A stretch of 64,000 nucleotides of DNA, from the NCBI RefSeq assembly GCF_000212815.1, contig NZ_GL890985.1, positions 1,194,866 through 1,258,865 on the forward strand, given 5' to 3'. Of the stretch, positions 47,235-58,032 are shown piece by piece. Both the position numbers and the translations under genes were made by a program. The number at the start of each line of letters is the position of its first letter. Within the stretch, counting starts at the first letter, position 1. Below the pieces are notes generated by a model, which saw only the letters and a program-made list of their open reading frames with translations, made no database searches and was not told the origin of the DNA. This DNA comes from Streptococcus sanguinis SK49 (GTDB taxonomy: Bacteria; Bacillota; Bacilli; Lactobacillales; Streptococcaceae).

Positions 47235-49677
47235 CATTCAAAACATGTCCCTTGAGGACATCATGGGAGAGCGCTTTGGTCGCTACTCCAAATACATCAT
47301 TCAAGAGCGGGCCTTGCCGGACATTCGCGATGGCTTGAAGCCTGTTCAGCGCCGTATTCTTTATTCGATGAATAAGGACGGCAACACCTTTGACAAGGGC
47401 TACCGCAAGTCTGCCAAGTCTGTCGGGAACATCATGGGGAATTTCCACCCTCACGGTGACAGCTCCATCTACGATGCCATGGTCCGCATGTCTCAGGACT
47501 GGAAAAACCGTGAGATTCTTGTAGAGATGCACGGTAACAACGGTTCTATGGACGGTGATCCTCCGGCGGCTATGCGTTATACCGAGGCGCGGCTGTCTGA
47601 GATGGCTGGCTACCTTTTGCAAGATATTGAGAAAGATACTGTTCCTTTTGCTTGGAACTTCGACGACACCGAGAAGGAGCCGACTGTTCTGCCGGCAGCC
47701 TTTCCTAATCTTTTGGTCAATGGAGCAACTGGGATTTCCGCTGGTTATGCGACGGATATTCCGCCTCATAATCTAGCGGAAGTCATTGACGCGGTTATCT
47801 ATATGATTGACCATCCGTCGGCCAAGGTGGACAAACTCATGGAGTTTCTGCCTGGTCCAGACTTCCCGACAGGAGCTATTGTCCAAGGACGAGATGAGAT
47901 TAAGAAAGCTTATGAGACTGGTAAAGGTCGTGTCGTGGTGCGTTCCAAAACTGAGATTGAAAAGCTGAAGGGTGGTAAAGAGCAAATCGTCATCACCGAG
48001 ATTCCTTACGAGATTAATAAAGCAGTCTTAGTCAAGAAGATAGACGATGTACGGGTCAATAACAAGGTGGCCGGCATTGCTGAGGTACGGGACGAATCCG
48101 ACCGGGACGGTCTTCGCATTGCCATCGAGCTTAAGAAAGATGCTAATACCGAGCTGATTCTCAACTACCTCTTTAAGTACACTGATCTGCAAGTCAATTA
48201 CAACTTCAACATGGTGGCGATCGACAATTTCACGCCTCGTTTGGTGGGGATTGTACCAATCTTAACCAGCTATATTGCCCACCGCAAGGAGATTATTCTG
48301 GCTCGCAGCCGCTTTGACAAGGCCAAGGCTGAGAAACGGCTTCATATTGTGGAAGGACTGATTCGGGTTATTTCCATCTTGGACGAGGTGATTGCCCTGA
48401 TTCGTGCTTCCGAAAACAAAGCAGACGCCAAGGAAAATCTTAAAGTCAGCTATGATTTCACCGAGGAGCAGGCTGAGGCTATCGTCACTCTCCAACTCTA
48501 CCGTTTGACCAATACAGACGTAGTGGTTCTGGAAGAGGAAGAAGCAGAGCTGCGCGAGAAAATTGCCATGCTGGCTGCCATTATCGGTGATGAGCGCACC
48601 ATGTATAACCTCATGAAGCGGGAGCTCCGCGATGTCAAGAAGAAGTTTGGCAATCCGCGTCTCAGCGAGCTGCAGGATACAGCAAATGCCATTGAGATTG
48701 ATACAGCTAGTCTCATCGTTGAGGAAGAGACCTATGTCAGCGTGACACGTTCAGGTTATATCAAGCGTACCAGTCCGCGTTCCTTCTCAGCTTCGACCCT
48801 AGAAGAGATGGGCAAGCGTGACGATGACCGACTGATTTTCGTCAGCCCGGCCAAGACGACTCAGCATTTATTGATTTTCACCAGTCTGGGAAATGTTATT
48901 TACCGGCCTGTTCATGAGCTATCAGACATCCGCTGGAAAGAAATCGGAGAACACCTCAGCCAGACTATCAGTAACTTTGATACCAAGGAAGAGGTTATCT
49001 ATACAGAGTTGCTGGACAGTTTTGAGGAGGGCACTTACTTTGCAGCGACCAAGTTAGGTCAAATCAAGCGAGTGGAGCGCAAGGAATTCAGTCCTTGGCG
49101 GACCTATAAGTCTAAGTCACTCAAGTTTGCCAAGCTGAAAAATGAAGATGACCAGGTCATTGCTCTGGCGCCGATTAAGCTGGATGATGTTATGCTCGTG
49201 ACCAAGAACGGCTATGCCCTTCGCTTCAATATTGAGGAAGTACCTGTCATCGGAGCTAAGGCAGCTGGTGTTAAAGCCATTAACCTCAAGAAAGACGACG
49301 TCCTTGCAGCGGCCTTTATCGCCAATACAGACTCGCTTTACCTCCTGACTCAGCGCGGTTCGCTCAAGCGTATGGCAGTCGCAGACATTCCTGTTACTAG
49401 TCGAGCAAATCGCGGTCTTCAAGTTCTGAGAGAGCTTAAGACCAAGCCCCATCGTGTCTTTGCAGCTGGACCAGTCTATGGCGAAGCAGTGGACTTTGAC
49501 CTCTTCACAACAGAAGCAGAAGCCGGCGAGGAGCAGATTTTGCAGGTGCTTTCTAATAAAGGAACTGCCTATGAAATCAATCTGGCCGACCTCAGCTTGT
49601 CTGAGAGAACTAGCAACGGCAGCTTCATTTCTGATACCATTTCAGACGAAGAAGTCTTCTCAGCTTATATCAAGTAA
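47227..49677 (+). CDS. parC: DNA topoisomerase IV subunit A
   Basis: An 816-residue breakage-reunion subunit. The start at 47227 (MSNIQNMSLEDIMGERFG) matches the family; the frame is open upstream to 47143 but those residues are atypical. Active-site Tyr lies in AAMRYTEARLS. The quinolone region [18 protein letters not shown] has the susceptible-type Ser and Asp. Beta-propeller repeats follow in the C-terminal third. Confidence 0.97.
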   Translation: MSNIQNMSLEDIMGERFGRYSKYIIQERALPDIRDGLKPVQRRILYSMNKDGNTFDKGYRKSAKSVGNIMGNFHPHGDSSIYDAMVRMSQDWKNREILVEMHGNNGSMDGDPPAAMRYTEARLSEMAGYLLQDIEKDTVPFAWNFDDTEKEPTVLPAAFPNLLVNGATGISAGYATDIPPHNLAEVIDAVIYMIDHPSAKVDKLMEFLPGPDFPTGAIVQGRDEIKKAYETGKGRVVVRSKTEIEKLKGGKEQIVITEIPYEINKAVLVKKIDDVRVNNKVAGIAEVRDESDRDGLRIAIELKKDANTELILNYLFKYTDLQVNYNFNMVAIDNFTPRLVGIVPILTSYIAHRKEIILARSRFDKAKAEKRLHIVEGLIRVISILDEVIALIRASENKADAKENLKVSYDFTEEQAEAIVTLQLYRLTNTDVVVLEEEEAELREKIAMLAAIIGDERTMYNLMKRELRDVKKKFGNPRLSELQDTANAIEIDTASLIVEEETYVSVTRSGYIKRTSPRSFSASTLEEMGKRDDDRLIFVSPAKTTQHLLIFTSLGNVIYRPVHELSDIRWKEIGEHLSQTISNFDTKEEVIYTELLDSFEEGTYFAATKLGQIKRVERKEFSPWRTYKSKSLKFAKLKNEDDQVIALAPIKLDDVMLVTKNGYALRFNIEEVPVIGAKAAGVKAINLKKDDVLAAAFIANTDSLYLLTQRGSLKRMAVADIPVTSRANRGLQVLRELKTKPHRVFAAGPVYGEAVDFDLFTTEAEAGEEQILQVLSNKGTAYEINLADLSLSERTSNGSFISDTISDEEVFSAYIK

Positions 49678-49682
49678 TCATC

Positions 49683-49711
49683 AAACCAGTTCACAGGAGC
49701 TGGTTTTTTTC
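49683..49711 (+). terminator. Terminator of parC
   Basis: AACCAG-n-CTGGTT hairpin then T-run. Confidence 0.75.
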
Positions 49712-49851
49712 AATTTCTATGAGTTTGATAGCAGAAAAAAGATTGGATAACAAAATTTTCTGAAAATTGAAAATAATACTTGAAAATATCTCAAAAAGGT
49801 GTAAAATAGGGAGTATCTAAAAATGAAGTTTGGAAGAAGAGGAGAAAGACC

Positions 49852-50871
49852 ATGACTGTAAATCTTGACTGGGAAAATCTAGGATTCTCATATATGAAAC
49901 TGCCTTATCGCTATTTAGCTTACTATCGCAATGGCCAGTGGGAAGAAGGGACGTTAACGGAGGACGCTACACTCCATATCTCTGAGTCGTCTCCTAGCCT
50001 TCACTACGGCCAGCAGGCTTTTGAAGGTCTGAAGGCTTATCGAACTAAGGACGGCAGTATTCAACTCTTCCGTCCGGATAAAAATGCGGAGCGTCTGCAA
50101 CAAACAGCTGATCGCTTGCTCATGCCGCAAGTTCCAACAGAAATGTTTGTGGATGCAGTTAAGCAGGTTGTCCGAGCTAATGAAGAATATGTACCACCAT
50201 ACGGAACAGGCGGAACCCTTTATATTCGACCTCTCTTGATTGGAGTCGGCGATATTATCGGCGTAAAACCAGCTGAAGAATATATTTTTACGATCTTTGT
50301 AATGCCTGTTGGTAATTACTTCAAAGGAGGCCTGACTCCGACTAACTTCATTGTGTCGGATGACTATGACCGCGCAGCACCGCACGGAACTGGTGCGGCT
50401 AAAGTTGGAGGTAATTACGCTGCTAGCTTATTACCAGGAAAGATTGCTAAGGATAAGCATTTCTCAGATGTGATTTATCTCGATCCGGCAACCCATACCA
50501 AGATTGAAGAAGTGGGTTCTGCCAACTTCTTTGGTATCACAAAGGATAATGAGTTTGTAACGCCGCTCAGTCCCTCAATCTTGCCATCCATCACTAAGTA
50601 TTCTTTGCTTTATCTGGCGGAGCACAGACTAGGACTCAAGCCGATTGAGGGAGATGTTCCACTGACAGACTTGGGTAAATTCACTGAAGCAGGAGCTTGC
50701 GGAACAGCGGCTGTTATTTCTCCTATCGGTGGTATCCAGCACGGCGATGACTTCCACGTCTTTTATAGCGAGACAGAAGTCGGTCCAGTCACTCGGAAGC
50801 TATATGACGAATTGACTGGTATCCAATTCGGCGATGTTGAAGCGCCAGAAGGTTGGATTGTAAAAGTATAA
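49852..50871 (+). CDS. ilvE: Branched-chain amino acid aminotransferase
   Basis: A 339-residue fold-type IV PLP enzyme for leucine, isoleucine and valine. Family blocks: SLHYGQQAFEGLKAYR, YIRPLLIGVG, GTGAAKVGGNYAASL (PLP lysine nearby), IEEVGSANFFGI and EAGACGTAAVISPI. AGAGGAGA precedes the ATG. parC-ilvE order is standard in streptococci. Confidence 0.96.
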   Translation: MTVNLDWENLGFSYMKLPYRYLAYYRNGQWEEGTLTEDATLHISESSPSLHYGQQAFEGLKAYRTKDGSIQLFRPDKNAERLQQTADRLLMPQVPTEMFVDAVKQVVRANEEYVPPYGTGGTLYIRPLLIGVGDIIGVKPAEEYIFTIFVMPVGNYFKGGLTPTNFIVSDDYDRAAPHGTGAAKVGGNYAASLLPGKIAKDKHFSDVIYLDPATHTKIEEVGSANFFGITKDNEFVTPLSPSILPSITKYSLLYLAEHRLGLKPIEGDVPLTDLGKFTEAGACGTAAVISPIGGIQHGDDFHVFYSETEVGPVTRKLYDELTGIQFGDVEAPEGWIVKV

Positions 50872-50874
50872 TCT

Positions 50875-50903
50875 AAAAACTGTCCTTGATGGGGCAGTTT
50901 TTC
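50875..50903 (+). terminator. Terminator of ilvE
   Basis: AAAAACTGTCC-ttgat-GGGGCAGTTTTT hairpin. Confidence 0.8.
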
Positions 50904-50976
50904 TGTAATTCTAGCCCAAGATAGCTTGCGTAGTCAGCCTTTTTCGTGTACAATAGAAATTTGAAAGAGGTAAGTT

Positions 50977-51207
50977 ATGAGTAAAAAAGATAAAAAAATT
51001 GAAATTCAAATCACAGATAGCAAAGTGAAGGTCGGAGCAGACCAATTTGACGGTTATAGTCTTGCTATTGGCAAGAAGGTTATTGGCGAGATTGCTGAAC
51101 TAGATGGCCAGTTTGCAATCATCAAAAATGGAAATGCTGAAAGTTTTTATAAAAAACTTGAAAGAGCCGTGGAAACTTTGATTGAAACCTATAATTTAAG
51201 CAAATAG
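50977..51207 (+). CDS. DUF2969 family protein
   Basis: A 76-residue protein of the streptococcal/lactobacillar DUF2969 family: KKIEIQITDSKVKVG, GEIAELDGQFAII and a C-terminal helix YKKLERAVETLIETYN. A promoter TTGCGT-17-TACAAT precedes it and GAAAGAGG is the ribosome-binding site. Function unknown. Confidence 0.85.
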   Translation: MSKKDKKIEIQITDSKVKVGADQFDGYSLAIGKKVIGEIAELDGQFAIIKNGNAESFYKKLERAVETLIETYNLSK

Positions 51208-51210
51208 GGC

Positions 51211-51239
51211 TTGCATTTTCATTGTATCAATGTTATAAT
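51211..51239 (+). promoter_or_regulatory. Promoter of the tRNA-Tyr/tRNA-Gln unit
   Basis: TTGCAT (51211-51216), 17 nt, TATAAT (51234-51239). Confidence 0.8.
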
Positions 51240-51256
51240 AGATAGCGTTGATTGTC

Positions 51257-51337
51257 GGAGAGATAGCGAAGAGGCTAAACGCGGCGGACTGTAAATCCGC
51301 TCCTTTGGGTTCGGGGGTTCGAATCCCTCTCTCTCCA
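51257..51337 (+). tRNA. tRNA-Tyr (anticodon GTA)
   Basis: Acceptor GGAGAGA/TCTCTCC, anticodon loop CTGTAAA (GTA), long variable arm of class II type, T-arm GGGGG-TTCGAAT-CCCTC. Length 81 nt without CCA. Confidence 0.93.
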
Positions 51338-51350
51338 TTCTTTATATTGA

Positions 51351-51422
51351 TGGGGTATAGCCAAGCGGTAAGGCAAGGGACTTTGACTCCCTCATGCGTT
51401 GGTTCGAATCCAGCTACCCCAG
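51351..51422 (+). tRNA. tRNA-Gln (anticodon TTG)
   Basis: Acceptor TGGGGTA/TACCCCA, anticodon stem GGGA/TCCC with loop CTTTGAC (TTG), T-arm GTTGG-TTCGAAT-CCAGC. It lies 13 nt after tRNA-Tyr in the same unit. Confidence 0.93.
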
Positions 51423-51549
51423 TTCTTAGGTAATAGATCTGATAAAATAATAAAATGTCTTCTGGTGTTTTATTTCTTTATAGGATGGAAATCGTTAACG
51501 ATAGATCAATGTCATTTGCGGGTGCTTAGGAAAATAAATAAGTAGTATG

Positions 51550-51565
51550 TCAAGCGAAAGCTTGA
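51550..51565 (+). promoter_or_regulatory. GNRA-capped hairpin next to the rpsA ribosome-binding site
   Basis: TCAAGC-GAAA-GCTTGA is a perfect 6-bp stem with a GNRA tetraloop, ending 5 nt before the GGAGG (51571-51575) of rpsA. It may protect or regulate initiation. Confidence 0.4.
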
Positions 51566-51585
51566 TTGTTGGAGGATTTTTTTAG

Positions 51586-52788
51586 ATGAATGAATTTGAA
51601 GATTTGCTAAACAGTGTTAGCCAAGTTGAGCCAGGTGACGTCGTTACTGCTGAAGTATTGACTGTTGACGCTAACCAAGCTAATGTTGCAATCGCTGGAA
51701 CTGGTGTTGAAGGTGTATTGACTCTTCGTGAGTTGACAAACGACCGCGACGCTGATATCAACGACCTTGTAAAACCAGGTGAAACACTTGAATTGCTTGT
51801 TCTTCGTCAAGTAGTAGGTAAAGATACAGACACCGTAACTTACCTGGTATCTAAAAAACGTTTGGAAGCTCGCAAAGCTTGGGACAAATTGGTTGGTCGT
51901 GAAGAAGAAGTTGTCACTGTTAAGGGCACTCGTGCTGTTAAAGGTGGACTTTCAGTTGAGTTTGAAGGACTTCGTGGATTTATCCCTGCTTCAATGCTTG
52001 ATACTCGTTTCGTTCGTAACACTGAGCGTTTTGTAGGTCAAGAGTTTGATGCTAAGATCAAAGAAGTAGATCCAAAAGAAAACCGCTTCATCCTTTCACG
52101 TCGTGAAGTTGTAGAAGCTGAAGCTGCAGCAGCACGTGCTGAAGTCTTTGGTAAGTTGAATGTTGGCGATGTTGTAACTGGTAAAGTTGCTCGTATTACT
52201 AGCTTCGGTGCTTTCATTGACCTTGGCGGAGTTGATGGATTGGTTCACTTGACTGAATTGTCACATGAACGCAACGTATCACCTAAGTCTGTTGTATCAG
52301 TTGGTGATGAAATCGAAGTGAAAGTTCTTGACTTGAACGAAGAAGAAGGACGTGTGTCCCTCTCTCTTAAAGCAACAACACCTGGACCATGGGATGGCGT
52401 TGAGCAAAAACTTGCTGCAGGCGATGTGATCGAAGGAACTGTAAAACGTTTGACTGATTTCGGTGCTTTCGTTGAAGTATTGCCAGGTATCGATGGATTG
52501 GTTCACATTTCACAAATTTCACACAAGCGTGTTGAAAGCCCTAAAGATGCCCTTAAAGTTGGTCAAGAAGTAACTGTTAAGGTTCTTGAAGTGAATGCTG
52601 CTGATGAGCGTGTATCACTTTCTATCAAGGCTCTTGAAGAACGTCCAGCTCAAGAAGAAGGACAAAAAGATGAGAAACGTCAATCACGTCCTCGTCGTCC
52701 AAAACGTCAAGAAAAACGTGACTTTGAACTTCCAGAAACTCAAACTGGATTCTCAATGGCTGATTTGTTTGGCGATATTGAATTGTAA
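51586..52788 (+). CDS. rpsA: 30S ribosomal protein S1 (short Firmicute form)
   Basis: A 400-residue RNA-binding protein with four S1 domains, recognisable in [52 protein letters not shown] and [19 protein letters not shown]. It assists binding of mRNA to the ribosome. A basic Arg/Lys linker ([16 protein letters not shown]) and the C-terminal [12 protein letters not shown] end it. GGAGG lies 10 nt before the ATG. Confidence 0.95.
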   Translation: MNEFEDLLNSVSQVEPGDVVTAEVLTVDANQANVAIAGTGVEGVLTLRELTNDRDADINDLVKPGETLELLVLRQVVGKDTDTVTYLVSKKRLEARKAWDKLVGREEEVVTVKGTRAVKGGLSVEFEGLRGFIPASMLDTRFVRNTERFVGQEFDAKIKEVDPKENRFILSRREVVEAEAAAARAEVFGKLNVGDVVTGKVARITSFGAFIDLGGVDGLVHLTELSHERNVSPKSVVSVGDEIEVKVLDLNEEEGRVSLSLKATTPGPWDGVEQKLAAGDVIEGTVKRLTDFGAFVEVLPGIDGLVHISQISHKRVESPKDALKVGQEVTVKVLEVNAADERVSLSIKALEERPAQEEGQKDEKRQSRPRRPKRQEKRDFELPETQTGFSMADLFGDIEL

Positions 52789-52795
52789 TTAGATA

Positions 52796-52827
52796 AAAGA
52801 AGTTGAGTTTTCTCAACTTCTTTTTCT
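52796..52827 (+). terminator. Terminator of rpsA
   Basis: AAAGAAGTTGAG-tttt-CTCAACTTCTTT hairpin then T-rich tract. Confidence 0.88.
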
Positions 52828-52875
52828 GATTTTCACTTGTATTTTCAGAGAAAATCAGTTATAATGAATTAGTTG

Positions 52876-52947
52876 CCACCCTTAGTGTAATGGATATCAC
52901 GCAAGATTCCGGTTCTTGAGATGGGAGTTCGATTCTCTCAGGGTGGA
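52876..52947 (+). tRNA. tRNA-Arg (anticodon CCG)
   Basis: Acceptor CCACCCT/AGGGTGG, D-arm, anticodon stem CAAGA/TCTTG with loop TTCCGGT (CCG), T-arm GGGAG-TTCGATT-CTCTC. The first pair is C1-G72, uncommon among elongator tRNAs. Confidence 0.85.
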
Positions 52948-53005
52948 TGACTTAAAATTGGACTCTTCGGAGTCTTTTTTGCTCTTTCTTGGAGGAATAC
53001 ATGTA

Positions 53006-53389
53006 ATGACAGTAAAATTAATCTCTCATACCTTAATCGAGAAAGAGGGGAAGTATTTGCTTATCAAACGCTCTAAGATAAAGCGAGGCCTTCCTAATGT
53101 TTGTCCATCTTATTGGGATATTCCAGGCGGAAGTGTAGAAGAGAATGAACTGCCTAGGGAGGCAGCTCTACGTGAGGCTATGGAGGAGGTTAATCAAAAG
53201 ATTCTGATTGATAAGATTATCCATGAAGATAGTCAGTTTGATGCTAGCAAAGATACTGTTTTCACACGTTTAGTTTATGCGGGTAGAATTTTGGAAGTGC
53301 GTGATATTATATTAAATCCAGAAGAGCATACAGACTTTGTCTGGATTTCTTCTTTGAAAGACCTAGAGGAGCAGCTCATCGTACCTTAG
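53006..53389 (+). CDS. Nudix hydrolase of unknown substrate
   Basis: A 127-residue Nudix protein (MTVKLISHTLIEKEGKYLL). The box GGSVEENELPREAALREAME plus EVN fits the consensus except that the usual Gly after EE is absent. The ATG at 53006 overlaps a start-stop ATG-TAA at 53001-53006 that is better placed behind the GGAGG (52991-52995). An upstream in-frame reading would run through the tRNA and is rejected. Confidence 0.8.
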   Translation: MTVKLISHTLIEKEGKYLLIKRSKIKRGLPNVCPSYWDIPGGSVEENELPREAALREAMEEVNQKILIDKIIHEDSQFDASKDTVFTRLVYAGRILEVRDIILNPEEHTDFVWISSLKDLEEQLIVP

Positions 53390-53429
53390 TTGTTTGATAT
53401 TTTTGCGGACAAATCTATATAAAACAACT

Positions 53430-53463
53430 AAAAAACATCCCCTTTTATTAGGAGATGTTTTTA
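53430..53463 (-). terminator. Terminator of ldh
   Basis: An ACATCTCC/GGGGATGT-type stem with a T-run on the minus strand, just after the ldh stop; A- and T-runs make it usable in both directions. Confidence 0.75.
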
Positions 53464-53466
53464 AAA

Positions 53467-54504
<1,038 letters not shown>

Positions 54505-54552
54505 CTACCACTTTTGGTATATTTTGTCACGGTCAACTTGTATATCTAGCGA

Positions 54553-54568
54553 TGTAAACGTTTTTACA
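54553..54568. promoter_or_regulatory. cre-like site between ldh and gyrA
   Basis: TGTAAACGTTTTTACA contains a 13-of-14 match to TGWAARCGYTWNCW on each strand and keeps the central CG. It lies in the divergent ldh/gyrA control region, so CcpA control of ldh is likely. Confidence 0.6.
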
Positions 54569-54605
54569 AACGGTTCAAAATACTGAAAAATTAAAGAAAA
54601 TGTGG

Positions 54606-54611
54606 TATAAT
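54606..54611 (+). promoter_or_regulatory. gyrA promoter -10
   Basis: TG-extended TATAAT (TGGTATAAT) at 54606-54611, 36 nt before the gyrA ATG. The -35 is weak. Confidence 0.65.
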
Positions 54612-54647
54612 ATAGGATAGTTTAATATGAAAGAAAGGCATTTTTTA

Positions 54648-57107
54648 ATGCAAGACAGAAACTTAGTAAATGTTAATCTGACTAGTGAAATGAAGACTAG
54701 TTTCATCGATTACGCGATGAGCGTTATCGTGGCTCGGGCACTTCCTGATGTTCGTGATGGTCTCAAGCCTGTTCACCGTCGGATTCTCTATGGTATGAAT
54801 GAGTTGGGTGTGACGCCTGAGAAGCCTCACAAGAAATCAGCTCGTATCACAGGGGATGTCATGGGTAAGTATCACCCGCATGGTGACTCCTCTATTTATG
54901 AAGCGATGGTGCGGATGGCTCAATGGTGGAGCTATCGCTATATGCTTGTAGATGGCCATGGAAACTTCGGTTCTATGGACGGAGACGGGGCTGCTGCTCA
55001 GCGTTATACAGAAGCACGTATGAGCAAGATTGCTCTGGAGATGCTTCGTGATATTAATAAAAACACTGTTGATTATATTGACAACTATGATGCCAGCGAG
55101 AGAGAGCCTGTAGTTCTTCCTGCTCGCTTCCCTAACTTGCTTGTAAACGGTGCGACAGGGATTGCAGTTGGGATGGCGACCAATATCCCACCGCATAATC
55201 TTGGTGAGTCTATTGATGCGGTTAAGCTTGTCATGGATAATCCAGAGGCAACAACTCGCGATATCATGGAAGTTCTGCCTGGACCAGATTTTCCGACAGG
55301 AGCACTGGTTATGGGCAAGTCCGGTATTCACCGGGCTTATGAAACAGGGAAGGGTTCGATTGTCCTTCGTTCTCGCACTGAAATCGAAGAGATGAAAAAT
55401 GGCCGTGAGCGAATTGTCGTAACCGAGTTTCCATACATGGTTAATAAGACCAAGGTCCATGAGCATATTGTTCGTCTGGTGCAGGAAAAACGAATTGATG
55501 GTATCACAGCTGTTCGTGATGAGTCCAACCGTGAAGGTGTCCGTTTCGTCATTGAGGTTCGCCGTGATGCCTCTGCTCATGTCATTCTAAACAACCTTTT
55601 CAAGCTGACTCAGATGCAGACCAATTTCAGCTTCAATATGTTGGCTATTCAAAATGGTGTGCCGAAGATTCTGTCTCTTCGTGAGATTTTGTTAGCCTAC
55701 ATTGAACACCAAAAGGAAGTAGTGACTCGACGGACGGTCTTCGATAAAGAAAAGGCAGAAGCTCGAGCTCATATCTTGGCTGGTTTGCTGATTGCGCTGG
55801 ATCACATTGATGAAGTGATTCGGATTATCCGTAATAGCGAAACGGACGCAGAAGCACAGGCTGAATTGATGGCTAAGTTTGAGCTGTCTGAGCGCCAGAG
55901 TCAGGCTATCCTCGATATGCGTCTGCGTCGTCTGACTGGCTTGGAACGTGATAAGATTCAGTCAGAGTATGACGAGCTGATTGCCTTGATTGCGGACTTG
56001 GCTGATATCTTGGCTAAGCCAGAGCGCGTTATCGCTATTATCAAGGAAGAGTTAGATGAGGTCAAGCGTAAATTTGCGGATGACCGCCGAACTGAGCTGA
56101 TGGTTGGAGAAGTTCTTTCGCTTGAAGATGAAGATTTGATTGAGGAAGCGGATGTTTTGATTACCCTGTCTAATAAAGGCTATATCAAACGTCTGAATCA
56201 GGCAGAATTTACTGCTCAAAAACGTGGTGGCCGTGGTGTTCAAGGGACTGGTGTCAAAGACGATGACTTCGTCAAAGAGCTGGTTTCAACGAGTACCCAC
56301 GATAGACTGCTCTTCTTTACAAATAAAGGTCGAGTTTATCGTCTCAAAGGATATGAAATCCCTGAGTATGGTCGGACAGCTAAAGGCTTGCCAGTAGTCA
56401 ATCTCTTGAAGCTTGATGAAGGAGAGACTATTCAGACTATTATTAATGTCCAGCAAGACCGCAGTGATGATTCCTACCTCTTCTTTACTACTCGTCATGG
56501 GGTGGTCAAACGGACCAGTGTAACAGAATTTGCTAATATTCGTCAGAATGGTCTTAAGGCTTTGAATTTGAAAGATGAAGACGAGTTAATCAATGTCTTT
56601 CTGACGGACGGTGCTGCAGACGTTATCATTGGTACGAAGTTTGGTTATTCTGTCCGCTTCAATGAGACAGCTGTCCGGAGCATGAGCCGTATAGCGACTG
56701 GTGTTCGCGGAGTTAATCTTCGAGATGGTGACCAGGTCGTTGGAGCTGGTGTGATTGCTGAGGGAGACGAAGTGCTTGTCATCACCGAAAAAGGCTATGG
56801 TAAGCGAACTCTTGCTAGTGAGTACCCAACCAAGGGCCGTGGTGGTAAAGGGATTAAAACAGCCAATATCACTGATAAGAACGGACCTCTTGCTGGTCTG
56901 ATGACAGTTACTGGCGAGGAAGATTTAATGATTATCACTAATACAGGTGTCATCATTCGGACCAGTGTGGCAAATATTTCTAAGACAGGCCGCTCGACCA
57001 TGGGAGTTAAGGTCATGCGTCTGGATCAAAATGCACAGATTGTCACCTTTACAAGCGTCGAAGCAGACGATAAAGAAGATGTAGCAAAGGAAGAAAACGA
57101 ATCGTAA
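54648..57107 (+). CDS. gyrA: DNA gyrase subunit A
   Basis: An 819-residue breakage-reunion subunit of gyrase. The start at 54648 ([19 protein letters not shown]) is the family start; GAAAGG precedes it. The active-site Tyr is in [12 protein letters not shown], the quinolone region [17 protein letters not shown] keeps the susceptible-type Ser and Glu, and the gyrase-specific GyrA-box [11 protein letters not shown] is present, separating it from ParC. Confidence 0.97.
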   Translation: MQDRNLVNVNLTSEMKTSFIDYAMSVIVARALPDVRDGLKPVHRRILYGMNELGVTPEKPHKKSARITGDVMGKYHPHGDSSIYEAMVRMAQWWSYRYMLVDGHGNFGSMDGDGAAAQRYTEARMSKIALEMLRDINKNTVDYIDNYDASEREPVVLPARFPNLLVNGATGIAVGMATNIPPHNLGESIDAVKLVMDNPEATTRDIMEVLPGPDFPTGALVMGKSGIHRAYETGKGSIVLRSRTEIEEMKNGRERIVVTEFPYMVNKTKVHEHIVRLVQEKRIDGITAVRDESNREGVRFVIEVRRDASAHVILNNLFKLTQMQTNFSFNMLAIQNGVPKILSLREILLAYIEHQKEVVTRRTVFDKEKAEARAHILAGLLIALDHIDEVIRIIRNSETDAEAQAELMAKFELSERQSQAILDMRLRRLTGLERDKIQSEYDELIALIADLADILAKPERVIAIIKEELDEVKRKFADDRRTELMVGEVLSLEDEDLIEEADVLITLSNKGYIKRLNQAEFTAQKRGGRGVQGTGVKDDDFVKELVSTSTHDRLLFFTNKGRVYRLKGYEIPEYGRTAKGLPVVNLLKLDEGETIQTIINVQQDRSDDSYLFFTTRHGVVKRTSVTEFANIRQNGLKALNLKDEDELINVFLTDGAADVIIGTKFGYSVRFNETAVRSMSRIATGVRGVNLRDGDQVVGAGVIAEGDEVLVITEKGYGKRTLASEYPTKGRGGKGIKTANITDKNGPLAGLMTVTGEEDLMIITNTGVIIRTSVANISKTGRSTMGVKVMRLDQNAQIVTFTSVEADDKEDVAKEENES

Positions 57108-57121
57108 AAGAGGACCTCTAT

Positions 57122-57877
57122 ATGGTACAAGGAAAAAGAAGTCGAAAAAGTAAACAAAAAAGCAAAAGAAATATTTTTATCAATATTGTTGCGACATTAT
57201 TAATTATTGTGGCCCTTGGCTTAATCTTTAATGCGCAAATTCGAAACATGATTATGGTTTGGCATACCAACCAATATCAGGTCAGCAAGGTTTCCAAAGA
57301 CTCTATTAATAAAAATAAAAATGTTGAGACCAGTTTTGATTTTAACAAAGTTGAGTCGCTTTCTACAGAGGCGGTCATCAATGCGCAGTGGAAAGCGCAG
57401 CAACTGCCTGTTATCGGAGGTATCTCTATTCCAGAAGTATCCATGAATTTGCCAATCTTCAAAGGGCTGGATAATGCTGGATTGTATTATGGTGCTGGTA
57501 CGATGAAAGAGACTCAGCAGATGGGGCAGGGAAATTATGCCTTGGCTAGCCACCACGTCTTTGGCATCACAGGGGCTAGTAATATGCTCTTTTCCCCACT
57601 GGATCGTGCTAAGGCTGGTATGAAAATCTATATCACCGATAAAGAGCAAGTCTATACTTATGTAATCACCAGTGTTGAAACGGTAACTCCAGATCGAACG
57701 GATCTGATTGAGGATACAGAAGGTGTTACAGAGATTACTTTGGTTACTTGTGAGGATGCTGCAGCAACCAATCGAACGATTGTCAAAGGAACCTTAGAAG
57801 GCTCTGTCGAGTATGACAAGGCTCCTAAGGATGTTCTTGAATCTTTCAGTAAGTCCTATAATCAAATGCAGATTTAA
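57122..57877 (+). CDS. srtA: Sortase A
   Basis: A 251-residue class A sortase that anchors LPXTG proteins such as Nt5e (37387). Basic N-terminus, one membrane helix (about 16-38), then the catalytic beta-barrel with His in NYALASHHVFG (144/145), Cys210 in TLVTCEDA and the Arg in NRTIVKG. It follows gyrA by 14 nt and is probably co-transcribed, the usual streptococcal order. Confidence 0.96.
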   Translation: MVQGKRSRKSKQKSKRNIFINIVATLLIIVALGLIFNAQIRNMIMVWHTNQYQVSKVSKDSINKNKNVETSFDFNKVESLSTEAVINAQWKAQQLPVIGGISIPEVSMNLPIFKGLDNAGLYYGAGTMKETQQMGQGNYALASHHVFGITGASNMLFSPLDRAKAGMKIYITDKEQVYTYVITSVETVTPDRTDLIEDTEGVTEITLVTCEDAAATNRTIVKGTLEGSVEYDKAPKDVLESFSKSYNQMQI

Positions 57878-57899
57878 AGGCAAGAGACTAAAAACATTT

Positions 57900-57944
57900 C
57901 ACTCCAAAGGTTAGGAAGAACTCTACTTTTGGAGTGTTTTTTTA
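57900..57944 (+). terminator. Terminator of gyrA-srtA
   Basis: CACTCCAAA/TTTGGAGTG stem with a 20-nt loop, then T-run. Confidence 0.85.
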
Positions 57945-58032
57945 TCTAAAATTTGTTCTGGACGAAAGATTTTTTGTATCTATTCTTGCTGATTTTGACT
58001 CTTTTTCCGAATAATAAGGTAAGGAGGTTTCT

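Noticed and set aside
52916..53005. N-terminal extension of the Nudix protein through tRNA-Arg
   Set aside because: It would translate the 3' half of a tRNA; the Nudix fold begins at 53006.
54700..54960. Quinolone-resistance substitutions in GyrA or ParC
   Set aside because: The key residues are the susceptible types (Ser/Glu in GyrA, Ser/Asp in ParC).
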